DNA of 44,776 nt from an uncultured Clostridia bacterium (GCA_934148985.1 CAKPDO010000007.1:1-44776), one strand, 5' to 3'. Shown: positions 34,839 to 44,642, numbered from the stretch's first letter. Translations and numbers: made by a program. The notes: generated by a model not told the origin, from the sequence alone.

Positions 34839-36131
34839 CTATAACATTACACTTCCCGAAACATATTCAATATTTTGATTTTCCTTTTTCTTCAAAATAA
34901 GAATAGAAAGTATCGAAATCGGTCCTACTCTACCTATATACATCAAACCTGTCAAAATCGATTTAGACAAAAAGTTCATACTTGCAAGATTTGTAACAGA
35001 TAGTCCTGTCGCCGAAAAAGCTGATGCACACATAAATAAGTTATTGTCCAATCTCATAACTTGTACTTTTTCCATTATAAACATCGATATTAAAACAAGT
35101 AAACAACATATAAATATATTTGTTATTGCCTGTCTTATAGTTCTCAAGTCTATTTTTTTATAATATACAACTATATCTTTTTTATTTCTAAGTGTTGCCC
35201 TAACAGTCAAAACAAGAATTGCAATTGATGTAATTCTTATTCCTCCTGATGTTGAACCTGGTGCTCCGCCAATTATCATAAGAAATGAAATTAAAAGCTT
35301 TGTAACAGGTAAAATTTCTTTCATATTTATTGTAGTAAATCCTGTAGTTCTTGCTGTTACACTCGTAAAAATTGTTTCTAGCCAAGTTAAATTAGGTTGT
35401 GCAATTTTTATTAAGATTATTGATATTGCATAAATTATGCCACTTGCTGTTAATACTATTTTTGTATTAAATCCTATATGTGAAAAATTTCTTTTTTTCA
35501 TGCATGTAATTATATCTTCTATTACAAAATATCCAATTGAGCCTAAGACCATAAGCATTATGAATACCATATTTACATATATATTTTTAGCAAAAATCGT
35601 AAGACTGCTATCTCCTATTATATCAAATCCAGCATTGCAAAATGCCGTAATAGAATGAAATATACTATACCAAATACCGTCTTTTATTCCAAATCTTGGG
35701 ATAAAATCCACAGCCAGTAATATAGCTCCAATTAATTCAATAACAAGTGTATATTTTATAACTTCCCTTAACTTTTGTTTTAATTTTCCATAATGGTCGT
35801 CATTTAAAGCACTACTTAAAAGTAAAGTTTCTGAAATAGTCATCTTCTTTTTCTTAAAATTTAGTAAAAATGAAACAAATGCAACAAATCCAATTGCTCC
35901 TACTTCTGTATTTATAGCAATTATAACTTGTCCTAAAAAAGTATAATCTTTACTCAAATTTACTGTACTTAGCCCATTTACACAAGTTGCTGAAACTGCT
36001 GTAAAAAATGCATTAAACGGAGTTATGTTGCCATTACTACAAACTGGCAACATAAGTAAAATCCATCCAACAAGAATTATGACTAGAAAACCTAGACATG
36101 GGACTAAATATATATTTTTATCTTTTAACAT
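34839..36131 (-). CDS. Trk/Ktr-type potassium transporter membrane subunit
   Basis: A 430-aa multi-pass K+ channel-like transporter (KtrB/TrkH family). Pore-loop filters are visible: SATCVNGLSTV, HSITAFCNAGFD, TARTTGFTTIN and ASAFSATGLSVTN, and the conserved GGAPGSTSGGI loop. I place the start at ATG 36131 (MLKDKNIY), with AGAGGA upstream; the ATG at 36158 overlaps dnaE. It pairs with the gating gene at 34410-34823. Confidence 0.93.
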   Translation of the reverse strand: MLKDKNIYLVPCLGFLVIILVGWILLMLPVCSNGNITPFNAFFTAVSATCVNGLSTVNLSKDYTFLGQVIIAINTEVGAIGFVAFVSFLLNFKKKKMTISETLLLSSALNDDHYGKLKQKLREVIKYTLVIELIGAILLAVDFIPRFGIKDGIWYSIFHSITAFCNAGFDIIGDSSLTIFAKNIYVNMVFIMLMVLGSIGYFVIEDIITCMKKRNFSHIGFNTKIVLTASGIIYAISIILIKIAQPNLTWLETIFTSVTARTTGFTTINMKEILPVTKLLISFLMIIGGAPGSTSGGIRITSIAILVLTVRATLRNKKDIVVYYKKIDLRTIRQAITNIFICCLLVLISMFIMEKVQVMRLDNNLFMCASAFSATGLSVTNLASMNFLSKSILTGLMYIGRVGPISILSILILKKKENQNIEYVSGSVML

Positions 36132-36147
36132 TCTTTTGCATCCTCTC

Positions 36148-39100
36148 TTATATTTCATTTAATTCTATATTTTTTTCTCCAACGATATCCTTAAACACTT
36201 CAAAAATAGGCTCTGTCAGATATATAGCTCCACATTTTAAAATATTTTCATTTTCCTTTACTTCAACTGCAATATTATTCATTTCACCATTAAAATATTT
36301 TATTGCACCCCTTAATTTCTTTTTGGCAGGTTCATCTAAATTTGTAATATTTATTGTCAAAACTTTTCTTTTTTGCACACCAAAATTTGTAATTTCATTT
36401 GCAATAATTGTTGTTTTTTCTTCTTCTCTTATGCTTAATCTTCCCTTTATTAAGACAATATTTTCTTCCATCAAGCTATCTTTTGCATTTAAATACGCAT
36501 TTTCAAAAACTATGACTTCAGCTTGTCCATATAAATCTTCAATTGTTACAAATGCCATTATTTTATTTGTTTTTGTAAATTTCTTTTTTATTGATGTTAC
36601 AATTCCAGCAAACTTCACTTCCTGACCATCTTTAAACTTAGATGCTTTTTGCATATCATACTGATTAATTGCTTCAATATCTGTTTGATTTTCTTCATCC
36701 ATATTAGATTTATTATCAATTGCATCTATATCTCTAGTATTTATTGTAGTTTGTTTCTCTATTTCATCTCTAAGTTTGCTTAAAGGATGTCCTGACAAAT
36801 AAATACCAAGCATTTCTTTTTCTTGTGATAAAAGTTCTTTCTCAGAAAATTCTTCTTTTTCTATAAATACATATTTTATATCACTCATATTATTATCTGT
36901 ATCGTTACTTGTTGCTCTTAAATCAAACATTGAGAACTGACCTTCTAGGCCTTTTTTCTTGGTGCTTTGTATTGTATCTATTATTCCTTCAAATGAAGCA
37001 AGTAAAGTGCTTCTGCCTTGTTCAAATTCATCAAAAGCTCCTGATTTTATTAAGCTTTCTATACATTTTTTATTAACACCTGCATCTGCAATTCTTTCGC
37101 AAAAATCTGTAAATGATTTGAATTTTCCATTTTCATTTCTTTCTTTTATTATACTTTCAACTGGTTGAATTCCCACATTTTTTACGCTTCCTAATCCAAA
37201 CCTAATATTCCCATTTATTGCTGTAAATTTAAGTTCACTTTCATTTATATTTGGCTTTAATATCTCTATATTCAAGCTTTTACATTCATCTATATAAACA
37301 GGAACTTTGTCTAGATTTCCTAAGTAACTATTAAGCATTGCCGCCATAAATTCTGGTGGATAATATGCTTTTAAGTATGCCGTTTGGTATGATACAACCG
37401 CATAACATGCTGCATGTGATTTATTAAATGCATATTTTGCAAATTCTGCCATTTCGTCAAATATTTTATTTGCTGACGCTTCGTCTATTCCATTTCTTAC
37501 ACATCCTGGAACAATTACATTTCCGTCTTCATCTACTTGTCCATGAATGAAAACTTTCCTTTCTTTTGCCATTACATCAAGTTTTTTCTTTCCCATGGCT
37601 CTACGCACTAAATCCGCTCTTCCTAGAGAATAACCTGCTAGGTCACGAACTATTTGCATAACTTGCTCTTGATACACCATACATCCATAAGTTACATTTA
37701 ATATTGGCTCTAGACTTGGATGTGTATATTCATTTTTTCCAGTTTGTTTTCCCTTAACATAACGTGGTATTTGATCCATTGGTCCAGGTCTGTAAAGTGA
37801 AACACCAGCTATTAAATCTTCCAAACAGTCAGGCTTTAGCTCTTGCATGAAGTTTTTCATACCTTGACTTTCAAACTGAAACACTCCACATGTTTTTCCA
37901 TCTTGCCATAGTTTATAAACTTTTGGGTCATTCATGTCTTTGTCAAATTCTACATCTATTCCGTGGTCTTTTTTTATCATTTCCTTAGTGTCTTTAATAA
38001 CTGTAAGTGTCCTTAGCCCTAAAAAATCCATTTTTAAAAGTCCAAGTTCTTCAAGAGTTGTCATTATATATTGTGTTGCATTTTGTCCATCTCTTACATA
38101 TAAAGGCACATAACTATCAACTGGGTCTTTTGTTATAACTACCCCGCAAGCATGAGTTGACGTATTTTTAGGCATTCCTTCCAATGCCATTGATACATCT
38201 AAAAGTTTATGAATTCTTTCATCATTTTCATATAAATTTTTAAGTTCTATATTTTGTTCTAATGCTTTTTTTATTGTAATATGGAGTTCATTTGGTATCA
38301 TTTTTGCAATTTTATCTGTTTCTGCAAGTGATACATCTAATGCTCTACCAACATTTCTTATTGCATTTTTCGCAGCTAAAGTTCCAAATGTTATAATTTG
38401 GGATACATGGTCATGTCCATATTTTCTACAAACATAGTCTATTACTTCTTGTCTTTGTTCATCACTAAAATCCACATCAAAATCAGGCATACTTACTCTT
38501 TCTGGATTTAAAAATCTTTCGAAAAGTAAATTATATTTCATCGGATCAATATCAGTTATTTCTATTGCATAAGCCAAAATTGAACCAGCTCCAGAACCTC
38601 TACCTGGTCCTACTGGTATATCATGAGTTTTTGCATAATTAATATAATCCCAAACTATTAGGTAATAGTCTACATATCCCATCTTTTTTATAACGCCTAA
38701 TTCATAATCAGCTCTTTTTTGATATTCTTCTGGAATGTTTTCTCCATATCTTTTTGCCATACCTTTTTTGCATAAATCTTCTAGAAAATCATAATGAGTT
38801 TCATACCCTTCAGGTACTTCGTAATTTGGCAAAATCGTATGTCCAAATTCAAATTCAACATTACATTTTTCGGCTATTTTAACAGTATTTTCTATTGCAT
38901 CTGGAAATGCTTTAAAATAGTCAATCATTTCTTCTGGTGATTTTACATATAATTCTTCTGTTTCAAACCTCATTCTGTCTTCGTCGCTCATTCTTTTTCC
39001 TGTTTGAATACATAAAAGCACTTCATGATTATATGCATCCTCTTTTTTTAAATAATGTGCATCATTTGTAGCTACAAGTGGAATATCAAGTTTTCTTGCA

Positions 39101-39675
39101 AGTCCAACCAATTTTTGATTTGCAAGAACTTGCTCTTTTATTCCATTATTTTGAAGTTCAATATAATAATCTTCCCCAAAAACCCTCTTATGCCATAATG
39201 CAATTTCTTCCGCTTTTTCATTTTGTCCATTTAAAAGTGCTTGATTTACACTTCCAGCTAAACAAGCACTTAAACAAATTAGACCTTCACTATATTTTTC
39301 AAGTATCTCTAAGTCAATTCTTGGCTTATAATAATATCCATCAATAAAACCAAGGGATACTAACTTGCTTAAATTTTTGTATCCCTGGTTATTTTTGGCA
39401 AGTAATATTAAATGATTATATTTATTATCTATTCCTGGTTCTTTGTCAAATCTCGAACGTGGCGCAACATACACTTCACATCCAATTATTGGCTTTATCC
39501 CCTCTTTTTTACATGCTTTATAAAAATCTATTGCTCCATACATTACTCCATGGTCTGTTATTGCCATTGCGTCCATTCCAAGCTCTTTTGCTCTTACTGG
39601 CAAATCTTTAATACGGTTTGCACCATCTAACAGACTAAATTCGCTATGTATATGTAGATGTACAAATTGTCCCAT
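36148..39675 (-). CDS. dnaE: DNA polymerase III subunit alpha
   Basis: Replicative polymerase, 1175 aa. The N-terminal PHP domain starts FVHLHIHSEFSLLDGANR and includes TNDAHYLKKEDAYNHEVLLC. The polymerase active-site Asp residues lie in MPDFDVDFSDE, with GPGRGSGAGS and VYQEQVMQI typical of DnaE. The C-terminus carries an OB-fold domain (VKFAGIVTSIKKKFTKTNKIM). Despite its length I found no in-frame CGG in it. It is preceded by the cyclophilin gene (11-bp gap) and followed by ktrB. Confidence 0.97.
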   Translation of the reverse strand: MGQFVHLHIHSEFSLLDGANRIKDLPVRAKELGMDAMAITDHGVMYGAIDFYKACKKEGIKPIIGCEVYVAPRSRFDKEPGIDNKYNHLILLAKNNQGYKNLSKLVSLGFIDGYYYKPRIDLEILEKYSEGLICLSACLAGSVNQALLNGQNEKAEEIALWHKRVFGEDYYIELQNNGIKEQVLANQKLVGLARKLDIPLVATNDAHYLKKEDAYNHEVLLCIQTGKRMSDEDRMRFETEELYVKSPEEMIDYFKAFPDAIENTVKIAEKCNVEFEFGHTILPNYEVPEGYETHYDFLEDLCKKGMAKRYGENIPEEYQKRADYELGVIKKMGYVDYYLIVWDYINYAKTHDIPVGPGRGSGAGSILAYAIEITDIDPMKYNLLFERFLNPERVSMPDFDVDFSDEQRQEVIDYVCRKYGHDHVSQIITFGTLAAKNAIRNVGRALDVSLAETDKIAKMIPNELHITIKKALEQNIELKNLYENDERIHKLLDVSMALEGMPKNTSTHACGVVITKDPVDSYVPLYVRDGQNATQYIMTTLEELGLLKMDFLGLRTLTVIKDTKEMIKKDHGIDVEFDKDMNDPKVYKLWQDGKTCGVFQFESQGMKNFMQELKPDCLEDLIAGVSLYRPGPMDQIPRYVKGKQTGKNEYTHPSLEPILNVTYGCMVYQEQVMQIVRDLAGYSLGRADLVRRAMGKKKLDVMAKERKVFIHGQVDEDGNVIVPGCVRNGIDEASANKIFDEMAEFAKYAFNKSHAACYAVVSYQTAYLKAYYPPEFMAAMLNSYLGNLDKVPVYIDECKSLNIEILKPNINESELKFTAINGNIRFGLGSVKNVGIQPVESIIKERNENGKFKSFTDFCERIADAGVNKKCIESLIKSGAFDEFEQGRSTLLASFEGIIDTIQSTKKKGLEGQFSMFDLRATSNDTDNNMSDIKYVFIEKEEFSEKELLSQEKEMLGIYLSGHPLSKLRDEIEKQTTINTRDIDAIDNKSNMDEENQTDIEAINQYDMQKASKFKDGQEVKFAGIVTSIKKKFTKTNKIMAFVTIEDLYGQAEVIVFENAYLNAKDSLMEENIVLIKGRLSIREEEKTTIIANEITNFGVQKRKVLTINITNLDEPAKKKLRGAIKYFNGEMNNIAVEVKENENILKCGAIYLTEPIFEVFKDIVGEKNIELNEI

Positions 39676-39686
39676 TTTTAGCTCCT

Positions 39687-40514
39687 TTATTCACTGTATG
39701 TTAGCCCATACTGAGCATATAGCCATTTCATATAATTAAATGGTTGTAATGTCTTTGGCATTTCATAATTTACTCCTTTTGTATCTACAGAAACTGATGA
39801 AATTATTACATCTGTTACAGGCGTTGATACTTCTGCATCTTCAGAATTTTCTTCACTTGTTTCTTTTGCTTTACATTCAACATTTGAAATTTCTTTTACA
39901 ACGTCTAATCCTTCAATTACTTTTCCAAATCCTGCATAATATCCACTTAAATTAGTATGTTCATTTGATGTCATTATAAAAAATTGTGAACTTCCTGAAT
40001 TATATGACTCTGTAGTAAGTGTTGGTGCTTGACTAGAATAGTCACTTCTTGCCATTGCAATTGTTCCTTCTGTTAGGTTTAATGTGTTTTTGTTATATTC
40101 ATTGGCAATAAATTCTCCAGTAATTGTATATGAATCAGAGCCCTTTGCTTCTGTTCCATCTGAATATTTGTAAGTTTGATTTTCATCATCATTTCCATAT
40201 AAATCTGAAAGTTTTGGAGAACCTGTTCCATCTCCTGATGGATCTCCTCCTTGTATCATAAAGTCTTTTACAACTCTATGGAATTTTAGTCCATTATAAA
40301 ACCCATTATTAGCAAGTTTTATAAAATTATTTACTGTTTCTGGTGCTAAATCTGGATATAATTCTAATTTTATTGTACCAAAATTTTCTACCTCCATTGT
40401 TACTATTGGATTTTCTACCTTCAATGTTGCTTTTTTATAATATCCAAAGCATAGCCCTCCTAACATCACAATTATCAAAATCAATGCTATAATCCAAATT
40501 ATGTTCTTTTTCAT
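39687..40514 (-). CDS. membrane-anchored cyclophilin-type peptidyl-prolyl isomerase
   Basis: A 275-aa extracytoplasmic foldase. One N-terminal membrane segment (about 4-26) precedes the cyclophilin domain: IVTMEVENFGTIKLELYP, APETVNNFIKLANNGFYNG, KFHRVVKDFMIQGGDPSGDGTG, then SGSSQFFIM and AGFGKVIEGLDVV. The catalytic Arg in FHRV and QGGDP are present. GGLCFG resembles but does not fit a lipobox. Lies between disA and dnaE. Confidence 0.92.
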   Translation of the reverse strand: MKKNIIWIIALILIIVMLGGLCFGYYKKATLKVENPIVTMEVENFGTIKLELYPDLAPETVNNFIKLANNGFYNGLKFHRVVKDFMIQGGDPSGDGTGSPKLSDLYGNDDENQTYKYSDGTEAKGSDSYTITGEFIANEYNKNTLNLTEGTIAMARSDYSSQAPTLTTESYNSGSSQFFIMTSNEHTNLSGYYAGFGKVIEGLDVVKEISNVECKAKETSEENSEDAEVSTPVTDVIISSVSVDTKGVNYEMPKTLQPFNYMKWLYAQYGLTYSE

Positions 40515-40530
40515 TTCTTCCTCCTATTTT

Positions 40531-41607
40531 TTAATTTATTATATTGTCAAATACAAATTGTTCTTGCATTCTCTTTAAAGATGTTTTTATATTTCTCGCT
40601 CTTACTTCTCCAATTCCATCTACATTATCTAAATCTTCAATGCTTGCATCTATGATATGTTGAAGTGATTTAAAACTCTTTGTCAAATTTTCTACAATAG
40701 ATGCTGGCATTCTTGGAATTTTATTAAGAATCCTATATCCCCTTGTATAAACATAAGCTTCATCAAAATCTGAAAATATGTCATATCCTAATATTTTAGC
40801 AATATTTTGTTCTTTTAATAATTCTTCATATGACAAATTCTCAATTTCTTCTTTAACTTCTTTTGGAGTCTTGTCTTCAACTATTAGATAATCTTTTATA
40901 ATAAGTTCTTCTTCCTTTTCTATGCCTCCAATCAACTGTTCTAGCTGCATATCTACAAGTCTTCCATCATCTCCAAGTTCTGCTATTTGTTTTTCAATTT
41001 CATCGACAATTTGCATAACCATTTGTGCTCTTTGTAATACACTTAGCACATTTTCTAATGTTACAATATCATTAAATTCATATTCATTTAAAATATTAAG
41101 TTTACTGTCAAATACTTTTTTATATTTTTCAAGTGTTTGAATTGCTTGATTGGCTTTATTTAAAACAACCTCAGTATCTTCTAGAATATACCTTTCATTT
41201 TCTAAAAATATTGTAATTATATTTCTTCTTTGCGAAATGCTTATTACAAGCTCCCCTGTTTGTTTTGCCGTTCTTTCTGCTGTTCTATGTCTTGTTCCAG
41301 TTTCTACTGTTGGAATATCACTCGATGGAATCAATTCTGCATTTGCAAACAGTATTTTTTTCATATCTGCACTTAATACTATTGCACCATCCATTTTAGC
41401 TAATTCATATAGTTTAGATGATGTATAATCTTCATTTATAAAAAATCCACCATCAACTAATTTTTTTATATATTGTTCATTGTCTGTAAAAAGTAGCAAG
41501 GCTCCCGTTCTTGCCTTTAATATATTCTCTAAACCATCTCTTATTGGTGTTCCGGGAGCAATTTTTCTTAAAACATTCGTTATTTTATCATCATTTTTTT
41601 GTTTCAA
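40531..41607 (-). CDS. disA: DNA integrity scanning diadenylate cyclase DisA
   Basis: Makes c-di-AMP from two ATP and responds to branched DNA. The 358-aa length is standard. The DAC domain has DGA (residues 73-75) and RHR (106-108, in GTRHRTAER). A helical middle part leads to the C-terminal HhH DNA-binding domain (LDNVDGIGEVRARNIKTSL). The start is TTG 41607 with AAGGAAG upstream. In this window disA is in the same likely operon as the K+ transporter genes, whose orthologues elsewhere are c-di-AMP targets. Confidence 0.97.
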   Translation of the reverse strand: MKQKNDDKITNVLRKIAPGTPIRDGLENILKARTGALLLFTDNEQYIKKLVDGGFFINEDYTSSKLYELAKMDGAIVLSADMKKILFANAELIPSSDIPTVETGTRHRTAERTAKQTGELVISISQRRNIITIFLENERYILEDTEVVLNKANQAIQTLEKYKKVFDSKLNILNEYEFNDIVTLENVLSVLQRAQMVMQIVDEIEKQIAELGDDGRLVDMQLEQLIGGIEKEEELIIKDYLIVEDKTPKEVKEEIENLSYEELLKEQNIAKILGYDIFSDFDEAYVYTRGYRILNKIPRMPASIVENLTKSFKSLQHIIDASIEDLDNVDGIGEVRARNIKTSLKRMQEQFVFDNIIN

Positions 41608-41623
41608 TATAGCTTCACTTCCT

Positions 41624-42349
41624 TTAGCTTAATTCTACAATCGCATGTAAAATACTATCATCTTCGCTTTTTATTGTTATAATATCTTTATTTTCTTGTT
41701 TACTATAATAACATTTTACTTTATCCCCATATAATATTTGATGTTTATACATTATTCTAACATTTTTCTTTTCTTCAGAATTGTACACATCTTCTGGCAA
41801 AGCCTCATAAGCTAATTTTAAGTAATTTAGGTTATGCATATGTTTATTTACATCTATGTCCGCTCTTTTTACATCATATAATACAAATGTATCAAAATCT
41901 TTTATTTCTTTTATTTTTTCAATTTCATCCTCATCAAATACTTTTTCATTTTCCGGTTTATAAAGATTTATTATATCATCTGTTATTTTTGCTATTCTAT
42001 TTGTTTCTAAATCAAATAAAATCCATTTCGATGTTCCAATTGCAATCTTTTTTTCATTTTCATAAACTTCAAAATCACGATATGTTGAAAATGGCATTTT
42101 TCCTATTGTCCTTGCCCATGTTTTTACTGTTATTTTCGTTTCATATTTTGGTCTTTCATAAACTTTTAATTTCCAATCCATTAAAAGCCAAACTTTTTTC
42201 TTTTCTTCAATATCATTTACCCCATATCCAACTTGATTTGAATGACTACTTGCTATTTCTTCTAAAAAACTTAAAAAAGCATAATTTGTCATTTGATTTT
42301 TAGTTCCTATGTCTTTTATTCCTACACTATATTCTTTTTCAAATTTCAT
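41624..42349 (-). CDS. acyl-ACP thioesterase
   Basis: A 241-aa bacterial FatA/FatB-like (PF01643) double-hotdog thioesterase that releases fatty acids from acyl-ACP. Seen: TNYAFLSFLEEIASSHSNQVG, VWLLMDWKLKVYERPKY, STYRDFEVY and, in the second hotdog, DIDVNKHMHNLNYLKLA with the catalytic Asn/His pair. AGAGGT precedes ATG 42349. Sits between pgi and disA. Confidence 0.9.
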   Translation of the reverse strand: MKFEKEYSVGIKDIGTKNQMTNYAFLSFLEEIASSHSNQVGYGVNDIEEKKKVWLLMDWKLKVYERPKYETKITVKTWARTIGKMPFSTYRDFEVYENEKKIAIGTSKWILFDLETNRIAKITDDIINLYKPENEKVFDEDEIEKIKEIKDFDTFVLYDVKRADIDVNKHMHNLNYLKLAYEALPEDVYNSEEKKNVRIMYKHQILYGDKVKCYYSKQENKDIITIKSEDDSILHAIVELS

Positions 42350-42364
42350 TAATTTTACCTCTTT

Positions 42365-43675
42365 TTATTTTGTGTATCCTGGCTTTTCTAATAATCTAAA
42401 CATATTTTTCTTATATTCTTCCACTCCAGGTTGATTAAATGGATTTACATTTAAAATGCTTCCTGACATAGCACATGCAAGTTCGAAAAAGTATATTAAT
42501 CCACCTAAATTTTCTTCATCTAATTTTTCAATTTTTATAATTATATTTGGAACTCCTCCTGAAACATGTGCTTCTATTGTTCCTTCCATAGCTTTTTTAT
42601 TTACATAATCTAAATTCTTTCCAGCTAAATAATTTAATCCATCTAAATTATCGTCATCAGAATTTATTGTTATATTTGACTTAGGAGATTCAATGCATAA
42701 TACTGTTTCAAATATGTTTCTTAAACCTTGTTGCATATATTGTCCCATTGAATGTAAATCTGTTGTTAGGTCAATTCCAGCTGGGAAAATTCCTTCTTCT
42801 TCTTTTCCTTCGCTCTCTCCAAATAATTGTTTTAACCATTCTGTCATATAATGCATTTTTGGTTCATAATTTGCAAAAACTTCTATTGTCTTTCCCTGAT
42901 TATATAGAATATTTCTAATTACCGCATACTGATAGCATTCATTATATTTAAGTTCTCCGTCATTGTAGTTATCTTGTGCAAGTTTTGCTCCATTCATTAA
43001 TTTTTCTATATCTATTCCAGCTACAGCAATTGGCAATAAACCAACTGGTGTAAGTACCGAAAATCTTCCGCCAACATTATCTGGAATAACAAATGTTTCA
43101 TATCCCTCTTCTTCAGATAATTTTTTTAATGCTCCTTTTTCACTGTCTGTTGTAACATAGATTCTGCTTCTTGCTTCATCTATTCCATATTTATTTTCCA
43201 AAATTTCTCTAAATATTCTAAAAGCAATTGCTGGTTCTGTTGTTGTTCCTGATTTTGATATTACATTTATAGAAAAATCTTTATCTCCAATTATTTCTAT
43301 TAAATCATTTATATAATTTGGGCTTAAGTTATTTCCAGCAAATAAAACTAAAGTGTGTTTTCTCTGCTTTAATGTTTGCATATTGTAAAATGAACTACTT
43401 AGTGCTTCTATTACTGCTCTTGCTCCAAGATATGAACCTCCAATTCCTATTACAAGTAGTATATCTGAATCTTTGTTTATTCTTTTTGCTGCTGATAAAA
43501 TTCTTTTAAATTCTTTTTTATCATAATTTGTTGGTAAATCAAGCCATCCAACAAAGTCATCCATTCTTGAAGCTCTTGCATGTAGATCTTTATGAATGTT
43601 TTCTACTTTTTCTTTGTTTTTCATTATTTCTTTTTTATCTATCCCCATTTTTTCAAAATCAATTTTTATTTCCAT
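42365..43675 (-). CDS. pgi: glucose-6-phosphate isomerase
   Basis: Interconverts glucose-6-phosphate and fructose-6-phosphate in glycolysis. The 436-aa length fits the short bacterial form. Motifs: LLVIGIGGSYLGARAVIEAL, NVISKSGTTTEPAIAFR, DNVGGRFSVLTPVGLLPIA and a C-terminal NPFNQPGVEEYKKNMF. AGAAGG precedes ATG 43675. First gene of the likely pgi-to-ktrA operon. Confidence 0.97.
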   Translation of the reverse strand: MEIKIDFEKMGIDKKEIMKNKEKVENIHKDLHARASRMDDFVGWLDLPTNYDKKEFKRILSAAKRINKDSDILLVIGIGGSYLGARAVIEALSSSFYNMQTLKQRKHTLVLFAGNNLSPNYINDLIEIIGDKDFSINVISKSGTTTEPAIAFRIFREILENKYGIDEARSRIYVTTDSEKGALKKLSEEEGYETFVIPDNVGGRFSVLTPVGLLPIAVAGIDIEKLMNGAKLAQDNYNDGELKYNECYQYAVIRNILYNQGKTIEVFANYEPKMHYMTEWLKQLFGESEGKEEEGIFPAGIDLTTDLHSMGQYMQQGLRNIFETVLCIESPKSNITINSDDDNLDGLNYLAGKNLDYVNKKAMEGTIEAHVSGGVPNIIIKIEKLDEENLGGLIYFFELACAMSGSILNVNPFNQPGVEEYKKNMFRLLEKPGYTK

Positions 43676-43766
43676 ACTAATAACCTTCTTTCTTTTTGTT
43701 TATTTTATATCATTTATTTAATTTGTGCAACCCTATTTTTATGAATTTTTTTAAACTTTTGGATAT

Positions 43767-43813
43767 AAAAAAATTGAGGCAAGAAAATTTTATTTTTCTA
43801 CCTCAATTTTTTA
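43767..43813 (-). terminator. terminator of the rplU-rpmA operon
   Basis: AAAAATTGAGG pairs with CCTCAATTTTT around an AT-rich loop, with a T-run on the minus strand just past rpmA. Confidence 0.8.
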
Positions 43814-43828
43814 TAATCTTTAAATATT

Positions 43829-44116
43829 TTATTCAGCTTTTTCAGCCTCTGTTTCACCTTCAATTACTGGGTAAACACTTACTTTTTTCTTATCTCTACC
43901 TTTTCTTTCGAACTTAACTGTTCCATCTACTAAGGCAAATAGAGTGTCATCACTTCCGATTCCTACATTTGTTCCTGGATATATTTTTGTTCCTCTTTGT
44001 CTTACAAGAATGTTTCCAGCTAAAACGAATTGTCCATCTGCTCTTTTTACACCTAAACGTTTTGACTCACTGTCTCTACCGTTTCTTGTACTACCTTGAC
44101 CAACGTGATGTGCCAT
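43829..44116 (-). CDS. rpmA: 50S ribosomal protein L27
   Basis: Structural protein near the peptidyl transferase centre, 95 aa. MAHHVGQGSTRNGRDSESKR is the mature-type L27 N-terminus. There is no Firmicutes-style cleavable N-terminal extension (as in MLKLNLQFFA) and no prp protease gene between rplU and rpmA. Start ATG 44116 has AAGGAG 9 nt upstream. The C-terminus is slightly extended and acidic (EGETEAEKAE). Confidence 0.96.
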   Translation of the reverse strand: MAHHVGQGSTRNGRDSESKRLGVKRADGQFVLAGNILVRQRGTKIYPGTNVGIGSDDTLFALVDGTVKFERKGRDKKKVSVYPVIEGETEAEKAE

Positions 44117-44175
44117 TTTTTTCAACTCCTTCCAGTTTTGGGATTTATATCTCTTTTATTAAATTTCAAATTTAA

Positions 44176-44538
44176 TTATGCTTCAGCTTTTACTGTAGCT
44201 TCTTTTTTAGCTTCTGATTTTTTAGAAGCTGTTTTGATTGATGTAATTTCAACCTTTGTGTATGGTTGTCTATGTCCTTGTTTTGTTCTCTCATTTTTCT
44301 TAGCTTTCATCTTGAATACGATGATTTTTTTAGCTTTTCCATGAGCTGTTACTTTTCCTTCAACCTTTACACCTTTTACATAAGGATTTCCTACTTGTAC
44401 TTTTCCATCATCTGATACCATTATTACTTTATCAAATGTAACTGATTTTCCTTCTTCAACATCTAGTTTTTCGAAAAATACTATGTCTCCTTCTGATACT
44501 TTGTATTGCTTTCCACAGCTTTCGATTATTGCGTACAT
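44176..44538 (-). CDS. rplU: 50S ribosomal protein L21
   Basis: A 120-aa L21: MYAIIESCGKQYKVSEGDIVFFEKLDVEEG, then VQVGNPYVKGVKVEG and the conserved GHRQPYTKVEI. It has a Lys/Ala/Glu-rich C-terminal tail beyond the usual end (about 103 aa). The start is ATG 44538 behind GGGAGGTG; the frame to 44580 lies in the leader. Followed 59 bp later by rpmA. Confidence 0.97.
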   Translation of the reverse strand: MYAIIESCGKQYKVSEGDIVFFEKLDVEEGKSVTFDKVIMVSDDGKVQVGNPYVKGVKVEGKVTAHGKAKKIIVFKMKAKKNERTKQGHRQPYTKVEITSIKTASKKSEAKKEATVKAEA

Positions 44539-44559
44539 TTTAAATGCACCTCCCTTATT

Positions 44560-44640
44560 TGTATACTCGCTAATCCTCAATAAAGGTAGTTACTTTTATT
44601 TATAACATTTAGTTACCTTGACTAAGCGGATTACAGTTCT
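44560..44640 (-). ncRNA. L21-type leader RNA of rplU-rpmA
   Basis: Between the promoter and rplU, the minus-strand transcript has TAATCC pairing with GGATTA and an inner GGTA/TACC stem. This resembles the L21 leader by which Firmicutes autoregulate rplU. Identified by position and general shape, not by a covariance search. Confidence 0.55.
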
Positions 44641-44642
44641 TT

